Assembly (NCBI RefSeq): GCF_003692615.1
Contig: NZ_CP023540.1
Coordinates: 2,356,001 to 2,420,000 of the forward strand
Reading direction: 5' to 3'
Source of the DNA: Chryseobacterium sp. 6424
GTDB taxonomy: Bacteria; Bacteroidota; Bacteroidia; Flavobacteriales; Weeksellaceae
DNA: 64,000 nt
Below the pieces are notes generated by a model. That model did not search any database. It saw only the letters and a list, made by a program, of their open reading frames with translations, and was not told where the DNA came from. The translations under genes and the position numbers were made by a program. How positions within the stretch are numbered: the first letter of the stretch is position 1; each line of letters opens with the position of its first letter. Positions 1 to 8,209 of the stretch are shown in pieces.

Positions 1-277
1 GATCATCCTGAATATAGATCGTTTTATAAATATTGCCAGAAGCATCAGTGGAGGATACATAACCTTCCATCACCGCGGTAGATCCCTCAGGGAATACGTA
101 ACGTGTAGTCCCGTGCAGCGCCTTCACTTCCTTTATGGTAAGTGTAGCAGTAAGATCCTGACACTGGTAGGCATCCAGATTAGGAGCATCATATTTATCA
201 TCTTGCACGCAGCCCGTCATGAGCAACGACGCGAAGGCGATAAACAGCATTTTAAAATATGAACTGTATTTTTTCAT
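1..277 (-). CDS. DUF5689-type lipoprotein, C-terminus cut off by window edge
   Basis: Reading leftwards from an ATG at 275-277, the frame is open to the window edge (92 residues seen). It starts with a lipoprotein signal (basic MKKY, hydrophobic core, cysteine at about residue 23 after LLMTG). A short stretch follows that resembles the start of DUF5689 domains (TLTIKEVKALHG, then a VMEGYVSSTDASGN-like strand pattern and YIQDD). DUF5689 proteins are surface or periplasmic lipoproteins of Bacteroidota with an OB-like fold and no established reaction. It begins 18 bases after the stop of the TonB-dependent receptor, so the two are almost certainly one operon. It is probably an accessory surface lipoprotein of that receptor (inference). 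The family call rests on the N-terminal part only. Confidence 0.75.
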   Translation of the reverse strand, partial: MKKYSSYFKMLFIAFASLLMTGCVQDDKYDAPNLDAYQCQDLTATLTIKEVKALHGTTRYVFPEGSTAVMEGYVSSTDASGNIYKTIYIQDD

Positions 278-295
278 TTTTATATTTTTAAATAA

Positions 296-3019
296 TTAAA
301 ACCTTAAATAAACGTTGGCGAAAAACGTTGTCCCCCTGTCATACCAAAGTTTAGGGCCAAAGTATGGCGTATCTCTTTGTGCTTCTGCAAGTGCCTCTGG
401 GAAGTTTACGGCTCTGCCCTGCTCGAAGCCACCGGTTACATAATCTCTGTTATTCAGGATGTTGTTTACACTTACGCTTACACCCATCCTGTATTTACCG
501 AATACAAATGTTTTACCTGCGTTGGCATTAAGCATGAACTGGTCGTCAAATTTCTTTTGTGACGTAATTTCCGCGATAACTTCTGGGGTTGCACCTGGGT
601 AGTTATCACCGGTTTGTGGATTGGTGTACAACGCCGCTGTTTTATTAAGCGCAGAGAAATCCAGATACTGATCCTGCAGATAATTGGCAGTAGCGCCTAC
701 CCACCAGTAGTTGGCAGAGTTATAACGTAACCCTACGGAATATGCCTTTTGCGGGGTGCCTGCCACTTTATAGTCTTTCAGGTTTGCAGTTCCCCACTCT
801 CTGATCCCGAAATCGTCATCAAAGGTTTTTACCAAAGGATTATTTTCAATTCTGTAGTCACCATAACTGGCAACCGCTGTCGCGTTAAGTGTAGTAGTAA
901 TTTTTACATCAGCACCCAACTCCAGACCTTTATAAGATTTATTAACACCGCTAAGCACTTCCGCAACCAATGCGTTACCTTCATCTACGGCCGCACTCGA
1001 AATATCCGCATAGTATCTGGAGATTTCAGTAGCGTTGTTCACAGTGGTATAATAACCGCTTAGTCTTAACTTAAGCACCTGACCTCTGTGAATGAAGTTA
1101 AGGTCGTTAGAGTTAACAACCTGGTTTTTAACATCAGGCGTAATCATGTTGGTAACACGCGGGCTGATGAAAATTTCGTTAAGTGTTGGCGCCAGGCTGA
1201 AGAATGTACCGTTATAAGCGATGAAGTTTTTACCATCAATTTTATAAAGCACACGTCCTTTTATACCAGCATCGAATGCGGTGAACAGGTCGCTCTTACC
1301 TTTGCTGTCTGCATATAGGTGATGCCTGAATTTACCGTCACGCTGAGACTCAGAGTAAGAGGCCACAACGGAAGCCGCGATCGTCCATTTTGGTAAATCA
1401 AGCTCTGTGGAAGCGTTAAATGTATATTGATTTCTTAGTAAATCGTAAGAATACTGAGTTCTGTCGCCTTCCCCAACTCTTGTATACGGATTGTCAAGGT
1501 CATACGGCTGATCGTTACCGAAAGCGTTCAGGTTGTTTGCGTAAAAAGCACCCAAAAGGTCTTTTACCTCACGGAAGTTATCAGATTTCAGGTTCTGGTA
1601 ATTGAAATTAAGGTTCAGTTTCCAGTTTTCATCAAGTTTAGTATCGAAGTGCGATGCGAAATTGAAGGTTTTGTCTTCATTTACATCTTCCACTACAGTA
1701 TATACAGCGCCTTGCTCGTTACCATTCACATCGAAACGGTTCAGGTAGTTGGCCTGGTAAAGGCTTTCCCAATCAATCTGCGACTGTTGGCGGAACTCAT
1801 CTTCGGTATAAATGCCGTAGCTTGGCAGTTTTCTGTAATAAGTAGGATTCGGATCTGCGGCGTGGAACCAATCCAGGCGACTTCTTCCATCTCTACCGAA
1901 CTGATAGGATACTGTGTTGATCCAGTTGCTTTTCTCACCTATTTTCAGGTAATCGGTCAGCATAAACATAGGTTCAAAAACTTTTCGGATTCTGGAGTTT
2001 CTTTTCTCCCCATCTTGCCAACCCCAGTAGGAGTTGTAGTTTTTGCCCATGATATCATACGCTTCCTGCGTGTTTGGGGAGTTGTTGGCACGGTATGTTG
2101 GTGAGCCAAACGCGGTAAGGTTGAGCGCGTGGCGGCTGCTAAACTGCTTCTCAATCGCACCGAAGAATGCGTAGGCATCTTGATAAGTCCCTTCAATCAC
2201 CCCTTCTTCTGCCCATCTGCGGCTTCCGGAGAAGGTAAATGCCCAACCGTTCTTAGAAAGTCCGCTGGAGTATGTGGCCATCGCTCTGTGGAAATAACTT
2301 CTGTTCGTGAAGGAATAGGCAAGCGAGGTTTGCTTTCTGTAGCTGGAAGCACGGGTGTTATAGTACACCACGCCACCGAGGTTACCAAAAGCATATTCTG
2401 ACGGGGTGATATTATCTACAGATTCGTAAGGGTAACGGGTGACATCATTAAGGCCGCCCCAGTTACTGAAGTCTACTTTACCATCATCGTTTTTCGACAT
2501 GGAAACCCCATTGAACAATACATCCTCGAAACGGTTTTCTACGCCTCTTGGCCGAAACCAATACGCACCAAGCTCAAATGCGGAAACGTTTTGGAAGACA
2601 TCTCGCCCAGAACTCAAAAGCCCTACTGTCGGCTGCATGGAGGAGCCACTTTCATCAGAATCGTTGGCAGCGTCATCAATCACCACAATCCCTGCATTGG
2701 GAAGAATTGCTGTGGCAAGGCTAATGACACCTAAGTCTTTTCTTTTCTCATCAGCAGTTACTTCAAATTCAATGATTTTGGTTTCAAAACTCTGTTTAGA
2801 GACGTTGATCTGATAACGGCCCGGCATAAGGTCCACGAACTGAAAGTAACCAATTTTATCAGCCGTCACATCGTCAGCAGACTGTACAAGATCAATCTCT
2901 GCTCTCTCAACTGGTTTCCCCTCCTGATCTTTTACGTACGCATACACGGTAGTCTGTGCGAAATAATAAGAAGCCGGAAGCAATGTAAACAATGAGATTA
3001 AGGATAACTTTTTTATCAT
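296..3019 (-). CDS. TonB-dependent outer-membrane receptor with carboxypeptidase-like regulatory domain
   Basis: A 907-residue outer-membrane protein. Residues 1-21 are a Sec signal peptide ending ASYYFA. Residues 23-105 form a CarboxypepD_reg-like beta-sandwich (VYAYVKDQEGKPVERAEIDL ... GYFQFVDLMPGRYQINV), as in SusC-like and other Bacteroidota receptors. A plug domain follows (about 115-230), then a long barrel ending in the aromatic C-terminus ANVYLRF. Such receptors import substrates bound at the cell surface using TonB energy. The ligand cannot be read from sequence. There is no SusD partner. The gene is followed by a DUF5689 lipoprotein and is divergent from a secreted nuclease-fold enzyme, which suggests uptake of phosphodiester or nucleotide breakdown products (inference). 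Confidence 0.9.
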   Translation of the reverse strand: MIKKLSLISLFTLLPASYYFAQTTVYAYVKDQEGKPVERAEIDLVQSADDVTADKIGYFQFVDLMPGRYQINVSKQSFETKIIEFEVTADEKRKDLGVISLATAILPNAGIVVIDDAANDSDESGSSMQPTVGLLSSGRDVFQNVSAFELGAYWFRPRGVENRFEDVLFNGVSMSKNDDGKVDFSNWGGLNDVTRYPYESVDNITPSEYAFGNLGGVVYYNTRASSYRKQTSLAYSFTNRSYFHRAMATYSSGLSKNGWAFTFSGSRRWAEEGVIEGTYQDAYAFFGAIEKQFSSRHALNLTAFGSPTYRANNSPNTQEAYDIMGKNYNSYWGWQDGEKRNSRIRKVFEPMFMLTDYLKIGEKSNWINTVSYQFGRDGRSRLDWFHAADPNPTYYRKLPSYGIYTEDEFRQQSQIDWESLYQANYLNRFDVNGNEQGAVYTVVEDVNEDKTFNFASHFDTKLDENWKLNLNFNYQNLKSDNFREVKDLLGAFYANNLNAFGNDQPYDLDNPYTRVGEGDRTQYSYDLLRNQYTFNASTELDLPKWTIAASVVASYSESQRDGKFRHHLYADSKGKSDLFTAFDAGIKGRVLYKIDGKNFIAYNGTFFSLAPTLNEIFISPRVTNMITPDVKNQVVNSNDLNFIHRGQVLKLRLSGYYTTVNNATEISRYYADISSAAVDEGNALVAEVLSGVNKSYKGLELGADVKITTTLNATAVASYGDYRIENNPLVKTFDDDFGIREWGTANLKDYKVAGTPQKAYSVGLRYNSANYWWVGATANYLQDQYLDFSALNKTAALYTNPQTGDNYPGATPEVIAEITSQKKFDDQFMLNANAGKTFVFGKYRMGVSVSVNNILNNRDYVTGGFEQGRAVNFPEALAEAQRDTPYFGPKLWYDRGTTFFANVYLRF

Positions 3020-3063
3020 AACAAATTATTTAGATCCCCTTATTGACTATTTTTAAGGGGCAA

Positions 3064-3094
3064 CAAATTTAAGACTTATTTTGGTTAAGTTAAA
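3064..3094 (-). promoter_or_regulatory. Promoter of the TonB-dependent receptor operon
   Basis: On the minus strand TAAATTTG (3064-3071) matches the Bacteroidota -7 consensus TAnnTTTG. TTTA (3091-3094), one mismatch to TTTG, lies 19 bases upstream. Transcription would start near 3057, about 38 bases before the ATG. The leader contains a 6-bp inverted repeat (3036-3041 with 3055-3060) of unknown meaning. Confidence 0.55.
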
Positions 3095-3195
3095 GATTTT
3101 TAACACTTTGTTCCCAAGCATGAGTATTATCATCTGTGGAAATCATAAAAGCTGTATTTGTGATAAATTTCAGCCGTCAGCGTCTATAATTTAAA

Positions 3196-3225
3196 GTTGT
3201 GCTTTATAAATAATTAGTAATTTTA
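3196..3225 (+). promoter_or_regulatory. Possible promoter of the secreted endonuclease
   Basis: GTTG (3196-3199), 18 bases, then TAATTTTA (3218-3225): both elements have one mismatch to the Bacteroidota consensus. The position, 28 bases before the ATG at 3254, is typical for this window. Weak match, so low confidence. Confidence 0.35.
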
Positions 3226-3253
3226 CATCCTCAAAAATTTTTATATCCATAAA

Positions 3254-4450
3254 ATGAAAAAACACCTTATTTTAATCGCAGTTTTTTGTTTCGGAATGGC
3301 TTTTTCCCAAACCCAGGTACAGAGAGCTGCGGTCGCATTTTTTAACGTTGAAAACCTTTGGGACACTGTGCCTTCAGCAGATTATATCGACGGGACTAAA
3401 GACTTTAAAAATCCCGCTTTTCACCGCAGCGTACCATTAGATTCGCTAAAGTTCCTAGAGACGACCGAAGTATATAAAGGAGAATGGAGCAACGAACTGC
3501 TGGTAGGTAAAAAAGTAGTACGCTACCAAATCCTGGCGGACGATTTCACAGAAAAAAGCGCAAAAAACTGGAACACCGAAAAGTACAATAAAAAACTCGC
3601 CAACGTAAGCCGCGTACTGTCTGAACTTGGCAGACAATACACCAATGATAACCCCGCTGTTATTGGCTTGGTAGAAATCGAAAACCGACAGGTGCTTGAA
3701 GACCTCATCAAGCAGCCAGCACTTGCCAAAAGCAACTACGGCATCGTACACCACAATTCCTATGATGCCCGTGGGGTAGATGTGGCCTTAATTTATCAAA
3801 AAGGCAGATTTGTAGTAACCGACCATTATGAAAAAGAAGTTAAGGTATATAATGATGAAGGCTACCGCAGTTATACCCGTGGCGTACTTGTAGTAAAAGG
3901 TCTGCTGGACGGAGAAAAAACGGCGTTTTTCGTCAATCACTGGCCATCAAGAAGTGGTGGCGAAGCACGCTCTTACCCACGCCGTGCTACTGCCGCAACT
4001 GTACTGAAAACTGAAATGGACCGCCTGCGTGCTGAAGAACCGGGGATCAAGCTAATCGCAATGGGCGACTTTAATGATGACCCTGTAAGCCCAAGCATCA
4101 GAAAGATCTGGGGAACAGTAGGCGAACCAGAGCAGCTGACAGAAAAAACGCCCTACTATAACCTGATGACCAAAATGTACAAAGCAGGTGTGGCTTCACT
4201 CGGTTACAGAGATGCACCAAACCTTTTCGACCAGATTATAGTATCAAAAAACCTGTATTCTCCTGAAAAACTCACCCCATCTTACTCCATCTACAAAACA
4301 GAGATTCATGCACCCGCTTACCTGAAGAACAGCGAGGGCCAATGGAAGGGTTATCCCCTGAGATCATGGGACGGCGACCGTTTCACCGGTGGATACAGCG
4401 ACCACTTTCCGGCAGTAACCATCCTACAGAAAGCGCTGAGCAAAAAATAA
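3254..4450 (+). CDS. Secreted endonuclease/exonuclease/phosphatase family protein
   Basis: A 398-residue protein with a clear signal peptide (MKKHLILIAVFCFGMAFSQ). The rest is one EEP-superfamily (DNase I-like) domain. Visible catalytic signatures in order are FFNVENLWD, GLVEIENR (metal-binding Glu), FVNHWPSRSGG (His/Asn), MGDFNDDP (Asp/Asn pair) and YSDHFPAV (C-terminal Asp-His). Members cleave phosphodiester bonds in nucleic acids or related substrates with Mg2+. Export to the periplasm or surface suggests digestion of external nucleic acid. It is divergent from the TonB receptor/DUF5689 operon, probably its functional partner (inference). Substrate preference is not readable from sequence. 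Confidence 0.88.
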   Translation: MKKHLILIAVFCFGMAFSQTQVQRAAVAFFNVENLWDTVPSADYIDGTKDFKNPAFHRSVPLDSLKFLETTEVYKGEWSNELLVGKKVVRYQILADDFTEKSAKNWNTEKYNKKLANVSRVLSELGRQYTNDNPAVIGLVEIENRQVLEDLIKQPALAKSNYGIVHHNSYDARGVDVALIYQKGRFVVTDHYEKEVKVYNDEGYRSYTRGVLVVKGLLDGEKTAFFVNHWPSRSGGEARSYPRRATAATVLKTEMDRLRAEEPGIKLIAMGDFNDDPVSPSIRKIWGTVGEPEQLTEKTPYYNLMTKMYKAGVASLGYRDAPNLFDQIIVSKNLYSPEKLTPSYSIYKTEIHAPAYLKNSEGQWKGYPLRSWDGDRFTGGYSDHFPAVTILQKALSKK

Positions 4451-4472
4451 CATCCATCGCCGTAATTATACG

Positions 4473-4501
4473 AAGCCGAAGTCTTACACTTCGGCTTTTT
4501 A
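4473..4501 (+). terminator. Rho-independent terminator after the endonuclease gene
   Basis: A 9-bp perfect stem (4473-4481 with 4489-4497), 7-base loop, then a T tract. The stem AAGCCGAAG/CTTCGGCTT is nearly repeated in the terminator at 28676-28703. Confidence 0.85.
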
Positions 4502-4523
4502 TTTGATATCTTTATAAAAAAAT

Positions 4524-4940
4524 ATGATGAAAAATATCTGCCTGATCCTTTTAGCACTGTTCTTAATACAGTGTACATCAGCAAACTCCGCAAACAACAC
4601 CACCAAAACAGAAATTAAACCAGAAAAAAGCAGCGAAGATGGCGAGTGGGATCTCGTTGTGATCGATTCTCAGTTCGATTACTTTCTAAATGCCTACGCC
4701 AAACCCATTACCATGTATTCTGAACCAATGCTGAAAACCAGAAACACCATGCTGGTATCTGAATGGAATTCTTACTATCTCTCTGGGCGGCACCGCAATG
4801 TCATTGAATCGATGATTGAATATGACCCCAATGAAAACTACGGGATAAACTTTGAGTATAAGCTCTACCAAGTCTTCGCGTATGTTCAGTGGCGGTACGG
4901 CCTGAGGCTGAACGGCCTCAGCGGTTCGGAAGTGCGCTAA
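4524..4940 (+). CDS. DUF6146 family lipoprotein
   Basis: A 138-residue protein with lipoprotein signal (hydrophobic stretch then LIQC, cysteine at residue 17), so probably anchored to a membrane. The body carries the pattern I associate with DUF6146 of Flavobacteriia: EWDLVVIDSQFDYFLN near residue 42, a middle RNTMLVSEWN segment, and an IEYDPNENYGINFEYKLYQVFAYVQWRYGL C-terminal part shown here only as scattered matches. Function is unknown. The gene stands alone between two strong terminators. The start is an ATG doublet (MM); the second ATG is an equally good choice. Confidence 0.75.
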   Translation: MMKNICLILLALFLIQCTSANSANNTTKTEIKPEKSSEDGEWDLVVIDSQFDYFLNAYAKPITMYSEPMLKTRNTMLVSEWNSYYLSGRHRNVIESMIEYDPNENYGINFEYKLYQVFAYVQWRYGLRLNGLSGSEVR

Positions 4941-4944
4941 GACA

Positions 4945-4978
4945 GGAAAAGGTTCAGAATGTTTTCTGAACCTTTTCC
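4945..4978. terminator. Bidirectional terminator between DUF6146 gene and sodA
   Basis: A perfect 15-bp stem (4945-4959 with 4964-4978) and a 4-base TGTT loop, with A/T-rich stem ends on both strands. It sits between two convergent genes, so it can stop transcription from either side. Confidence 0.88.
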
Positions 4979-4998
4979 CTATAAATATGAAAATGATG

Positions 4999-5595
4999 TT
5001 ACTTGCTATATTTCTCTTCTACTTTGTCCCAGTTAATCACATCAAAAAATGCTGTAATGTAATCTGGTCTTCTGTTTTGGTAATTCAGGTAATAGGCGTG
5101 CTCCCAAACATCAAGGCCTAAGATGGGCGTTCCTTCGCAGCCTGCACCTGGCATCAGTGGATTATCCTGGTTTGGGGTAGAACATACCTCCAGGCTCCCA
5201 TCTTCTTTTTTACAAAGCCAAGCCCAACCAGAACCGAAACGGGTTTTTGCAGCTTCCGTAAAGTCATTTTTAAACTTATCAAGACTACCGTAGTTTTCAA
5301 GTGCTGCTTTTACGCTTCCCACAGGCTCCTTGCTACCGCCTGGTGTAAGTATTTCCCAGAAAAGTGTATGGTTATAATGCCCGCCACCATTGTTACGGAT
5401 GGCTGGTTTTTCTGCCGCAGTTCTACAGATTTCCTCAATACTTTTGCCTTCAAGGTCTGTACCTTCAATCGCTTTATTAAGATTATCGATATACGTCTGA
5501 TGATGTTTTGTATGGTGAATCTCCATGGTTTTAGCATCAATGGAAGGCTCTAGCGCATCGTAAGCATAGCCCAACTGAGGTAATTCGAATGCCAT
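4999..5595 (-). CDS. sodA: Superoxide dismutase, Fe/Mn family
   Basis: A 198-residue cytoplasmic enzyme converting superoxide to oxygen and hydrogen peroxide. Metal ligands are visible: His in [12 protein letters not shown], His in [10 protein letters not shown], and the Asp/His pair in [18 protein letters not shown]. The GGH before YNHTLFW and the NQDNPLM segment are of the Mn type rather than the Fe type, so Mn or cambialistic use is likely (inference). Length is normal for the family and there is no signal peptide. It has its own promoter and is monocistronic between two terminators. Confidence 0.95.
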   Translation of the reverse strand: MAFELPQLGYAYDALEPSIDAKTMEIHHTKHHQTYIDNLNKAIEGTDLEGKSIEEICRTAAEKPAIRNNGGGHYNHTLFWEILTPGGSKEPVGSVKAALENYGSLDKFKNDFTEAAKTRFGSGWAWLCKKEDGSLEVCSTPNQDNPLMPGAGCEGTPILGLDVWEHAYYLNYQNRRPDYITAFFDVINWDKVEEKYSK

Positions 5596-5621
5596 TATTT
5601 TAATTTTTTAAGGTTAATATT

Positions 5622-5653
5622 CAAATTTAAACATTATAAACACGGAGTACAAA
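5622..5653 (-). promoter_or_regulatory. sodA promoter
   Basis: Perfect two-part Bacteroidota promoter on the minus strand: TTTG (5650-5653), 20-base spacer, TAAATTTG (5622-5629). Predicted start of transcription is near 5615, about 20 bases before the sodA ATG. Confidence 0.8.
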
Positions 5654-5696
5654 AATGATACCCTACTTTAATAAATCTTTAACATTCCGCTAAATG

Positions 5697-5724
5697 AAGA
5701 AACCGCTCTTTCAAGCGGTTTCTT
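5697..5724 (-). terminator. Terminator downstream of rho
   Basis: An 11-bp perfect stem (5697-5707 with 5714-5724) with a 6-base loop lies 8 bases past the rho stop codon. The stem ends in AAGAAA/TTTCTT, but the U-tract after it on the minus strand is interrupted, so termination may be partial. Confidence 0.7.
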
Positions 5725-5732
5725 TAATGATG

Positions 5733-7568
5733 TTATCGGTTCATACTCATCAGGAACTCTTCATTACTCATGGTTCCTTTGATGGTTTTGTTCACAAATT
5801 CCATTGCTTCCACAGGGTTCATGTCCGCAAGATACTTCCGAAGGATCCACATGCGCTGCTGGGTAATTTCATCATGCAGCAGATCATCGCGTCGTGTGCT
5901 TGATGCCACCAGATCAATGGCTGGGTAAATTCTTTTGTTGGCAATCTTACGGTCGAGCTGCAACTCCATATTTCCGGTACCTTTAAACTCTTCAAAGATG
6001 ACCTCGTCCATCTTAGAGCCGGTATCAATCAGTGCAGTGGCGATAATGGTAAGGGAACCGCCACCCTCGATATTACGGGCTGCCCCGAAAAACCTTTTGG
6101 GTTTATGCAGCGCATTGGCATCTACCCCACCGGAAAGAATTTTCCCTGAAGCTGGGGTAACCGTGTTATACGCTCTGGCAAGGCGTGTGATGGAATCGAG
6201 CAGAATCACTACATCATGTCCACATTCCACCATTCTCTGTGCTTTTGAAAGAACGAGATTGGCGACTTTCACGTGTTTTTCCGCAGGTTCATCAAAGGTG
6301 GAAGCAATCACTTCCGCATTCACACTGCGCTCCATATCCGTTACTTCCTCCGGGCGTTCATCAATAAGCAATATCATCATGTACGCTTCAGGATGGTTCG
6401 CGGATATTGAGTTCGCGATGTCCTTCAGCAACATGGTCTTACCGGTTTTAGGTTGTGCCACGATCATGGCACGCTGCCCTTTCCCGATTGGGGTAAAAAG
6501 GTCTACAATCCTGGTAGAGCGTGTGGAGTTTTGCCCGGTAAGATTGAATTTTTCTTCAGGAAACAGCGGTGTCAGAAACTCAAACGCGACACGGTCTTTA
6601 ATAAACTCTAGTTCACGGCCGTTGACTTCCGTAGGCTTCAGCAGTGAAAAATATTTCTCGCCTTCTTTTGGCAAGCGCACGATGCCTTTTACCGTATCGC
6701 CGGTTTTCAGGCCGTAATTCCTGATCTGGTTGGTCGATACATATACATCATCGGGAGAAGATATGTATGAAAAATCCGGAGATCGAAGGAAACCGTAGTT
6801 ATCGGGAAGGATTTCCAGCACGCCTTCAATGGTTACCATACCGTCGAAATTGAAGTCTTTTTTAGGAACTTCCTCTGTACTTTCGGCATTTTGTTGATTG
6901 CGGTTCTGGTTCTGGTGTTGACGGTTCTGGTTTTTCTGGTTCGGGTGCTGTGGCTTATTGTTACCGTTGCCTTGGCCGTTATTTTGGTTATTATTGCCGT
7001 TACCGTTATTATTTGTGTGCCCGTTACCGTTGTTCTGGTTTTGGTTGGTTTGTGCTTTCTTAGGTTGCTCGGTATTAGGTTCTGCTTCGGCCGGCGTGGT
7101 GATGGTTTCGTTTTCTGCAGCTTCAGCAGCGGGAGTTTCCGTTTTCGGTGTTCGCTGTCTTTTTTTCTTTGCGGGTGCCTTGGGCGTTTGCTCAGCAGGA
7201 TTTTCTGCTTTGTCTGTAGCCAATTCTTCAGCTACGATTTCTACAGGAGACTCGGGTAGGTTTTCTGTGGGATTTGCGGTAACCTCCGCAGATGGTTCAG
7301 TTGGTAGTTCTTCAGTCTTCACTGATTTTTTACGGGTACTGGTTTTGCGTGTTTTTTTTGCGGGAGTTTCAGTAGGTTCTGTATTGCCGGTGTCTTCGGT
7401 TGTATTGAAATAATCTTTGGCAATTTTGGTATTAGAAGCCTGAAAATCGAGTATGGCAAAAATCTTATCGCTGTCCGTGCTGTTTTTGGCTACTTTCACC
7501 CCTAGATCCGTGATGATTCTGGCCAATTCCGCTTCGGATTTCGAGCGTAATGTCTCAAGATTGAACAT
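5733..7568 (-). CDS. rho: Transcription termination factor Rho with a long disordered insert
   Basis: A 611-residue hexameric RNA helicase that ends transcription. Order of parts: Rho_N helical domain (about 1-50); a Pro/Glu/Lys-rich linker (55-170); an Asn/Gln/Gly-rich low-complexity tract (about 173-228); cold-shock-like RNA-binding domain (about 243-315, with [16 protein letters not shown]); and the RecA-type ATPase with Walker [13 protein letters not shown] and Walker [18 protein letters not shown]. coli Rho is about 420 residues, and the extra length is all in the insert between Rho_N and the RNA-binding domain. Bacteroides Rho also has such an insert. It has its own promoter, overlapping that of the divergent DUF4293 gene. 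Confidence 0.97.
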   Translation of the reverse strand: MFNLETLRSKSEAELARIITDLGVKVAKNSTDSDKIFAILDFQASNTKIAKDYFNTTEDTGNTEPTETPAKKTRKTSTRKKSVKTEELPTEPSAEVTANPTENLPESPVEIVAEELATDKAENPAEQTPKAPAKKKRQRTPKTETPAAEAAENETITTPAEAEPNTEQPKKAQTNQNQNNGNGHTNNNGNGNNNQNNGQGNGNNKPQHPNQKNQNRQHQNQNRNQQNAESTEEVPKKDFNFDGMVTIEGVLEILPDNYGFLRSPDFSYISSPDDVYVSTNQIRNYGLKTGDTVKGIVRLPKEGEKYFSLLKPTEVNGRELEFIKDRVAFEFLTPLFPEEKFNLTGQNSTRSTRIVDLFTPIGKGQRAMIVAQPKTGKTMLLKDIANSISANHPEAYMMILLIDERPEEVTDMERSVNAEVIASTFDEPAEKHVKVANLVLSKAQRMVECGHDVVILLDSITRLARAYNTVTPASGKILSGGVDANALHKPKRFFGAARNIEGGGSLTIIATALIDTGSKMDEVIFEEFKGTGNMELQLDRKIANKRIYPAIDLVASSTRRDDLLHDEITQQRMWILRKYLADMNPVEAMEFVNKTIKGTMSNEEFLMSMNR

Positions 7569-7654
7569 AAATATTATGTAAAAAGTATTTTATAAGTAAG
7601 TGTAGGTAAGAAAGTTAAGTCGGGCGACTTTTCTTAATCAGATGATTTATACTG

Positions 7655-7685
7655 CAAATCTACAGTTATTTTTTATTAATGCAAA
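7655..7685 (-). promoter_or_regulatory. rho promoter
   Basis: On the minus strand: TTTG (7682-7685), 19 bases, TAGATTTG (7655-7662), a full consensus match. The leader to the ATG is about 80 bases, long for this window. It holds a small inverted repeat (AAGTCG/CGACTT, 7617-7630), which might serve Rho autoregulation (speculative). Confidence 0.8.
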
Positions 7686-7695
7686 AAATTATTGT

Positions 7696-7703
7696 TATTT
7701 TTG
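7696..7703 (+). promoter_or_regulatory. -7 element of the DUF4293 gene
   Basis: TATTTTTG (TAnnTTTG) 21 bases before the ATG. No clear TTTG is found 19-21 bases upstream, only a T-rich tract. Its upstream region overlaps the rho promoter. Confidence 0.55.
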
Positions 7704-7724
7704 CGTCTGTGATTTTTTAAAGAG

Positions 7725-8114
7725 ATGCTGCAGCGTATACAAACCATTTGGATATTTCTGGCCATTTTAGGTGCCATTTTTCTGTTCATCACAGGGCAGG
7801 ATTTTTCGGTGTTTGGGCCGGTGCCCTTCATATCGGTGGTTTGCGTGGCTTTAATTCTATTTGGCTTCATCAGCATCCTGAGTTATAAGGACCGTAAGAG
7901 ACAAATTCTGCTGAATAAGATCAGCATTTTTATAAACGCTTTGTTGCTCGGTTTATTGGCGTACTGGCTACTCACATTATCTGGAGGAAACAAGTTTCCT
8001 GAGAAAGGTATTGAGCCGCTTTTCCCGTTCCTCTCCATCATCTGTCTGCTTTTTGCCAACAGTGCGATCCGGAGAGACGACAGGCTCGTAAAATCTGTGG
8101 ACAGACTCCGCTAA
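7725..8114 (+). CDS. DUF4293 family membrane protein
   Basis: A 129-residue inner-membrane protein with four predicted membrane segments (about residues 6-24, 30-50, 62-82 and 96-112). The first helix starts right at the N-terminus (MLQRIQTIWIFLAILGAIF), a hallmark of the DUF4293 family of Bacteroidota, whose members start MIQRIQT and sit next to rho. The C-terminal tail is charged (RRDDRLVKSVDRLR) and cytoplasmic by the positive-inside rule. Function is unknown. It is divergent from rho and monocistronic. Confidence 0.82.
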   Translation: MLQRIQTIWIFLAILGAIFLFITGQDFSVFGPVPFISVVCVALILFGFISILSYKDRKRQILLNKISIFINALLLGLLAYWLLTLSGGNKFPEKGIEPLFPFLSIICLLFANSAIRRDDRLVKSVDRLR

Positions 8115-8138
8115 ACGTACAACGTTTTTTTTTGAGTG

Positions 8139-8168
8139 AAACAGTTCTTTCGGGAACTGTTTTTTTTA
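8139..8168 (+). terminator. Terminator after the DUF4293 gene
   Basis: Nine-base-pair stem AAACAGTTC/GAACTGTTT (8139-8147 with 8154-8162), 6-base loop, then an unbroken T tract. Confidence 0.88.
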
Positions 8169-8209
8169 TTTGCTTCCGCCGAATGTCTATCTTTAGCAAA
8201 AAATTATTG

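Noticed and set aside
3036..3060. Inverted repeat in the TonB receptor leader as a riboswitch
   Set aside because: Only 6 bp with a 13-base loop and no conserved riboswitch core; too weak to call.
5733..5734. tRNA, rRNA or CRISPR in intergenic gaps
   Set aside because: No gap holds a cloverleaf or repeat-spacer pattern. All gaps but one are shorter than about 240 bases and are explained by promoters and terminators.
5935..6717. 260-codon open frame on the plus strand inside rho
   Set aside because: It is the antisense of the conserved ATPase and RNA-binding part of Rho, has low-complexity Ser/Leu-rich translation, and no promoter or start context.
6891..7413. Two hydrophobic open frames opposite the Asn/Gln-rich part of rho
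   Set aside because: Val/Leu/Phe-rich translation is only the antisense of Asn/Gln/Lys codons. The Rho frame is conserved on both sides.
8132..8209. Extended N-terminus of the first M28 peptidase
   Set aside because: The extra 26 codons run through the preceding terminator hairpin and would bury the signal peptide.
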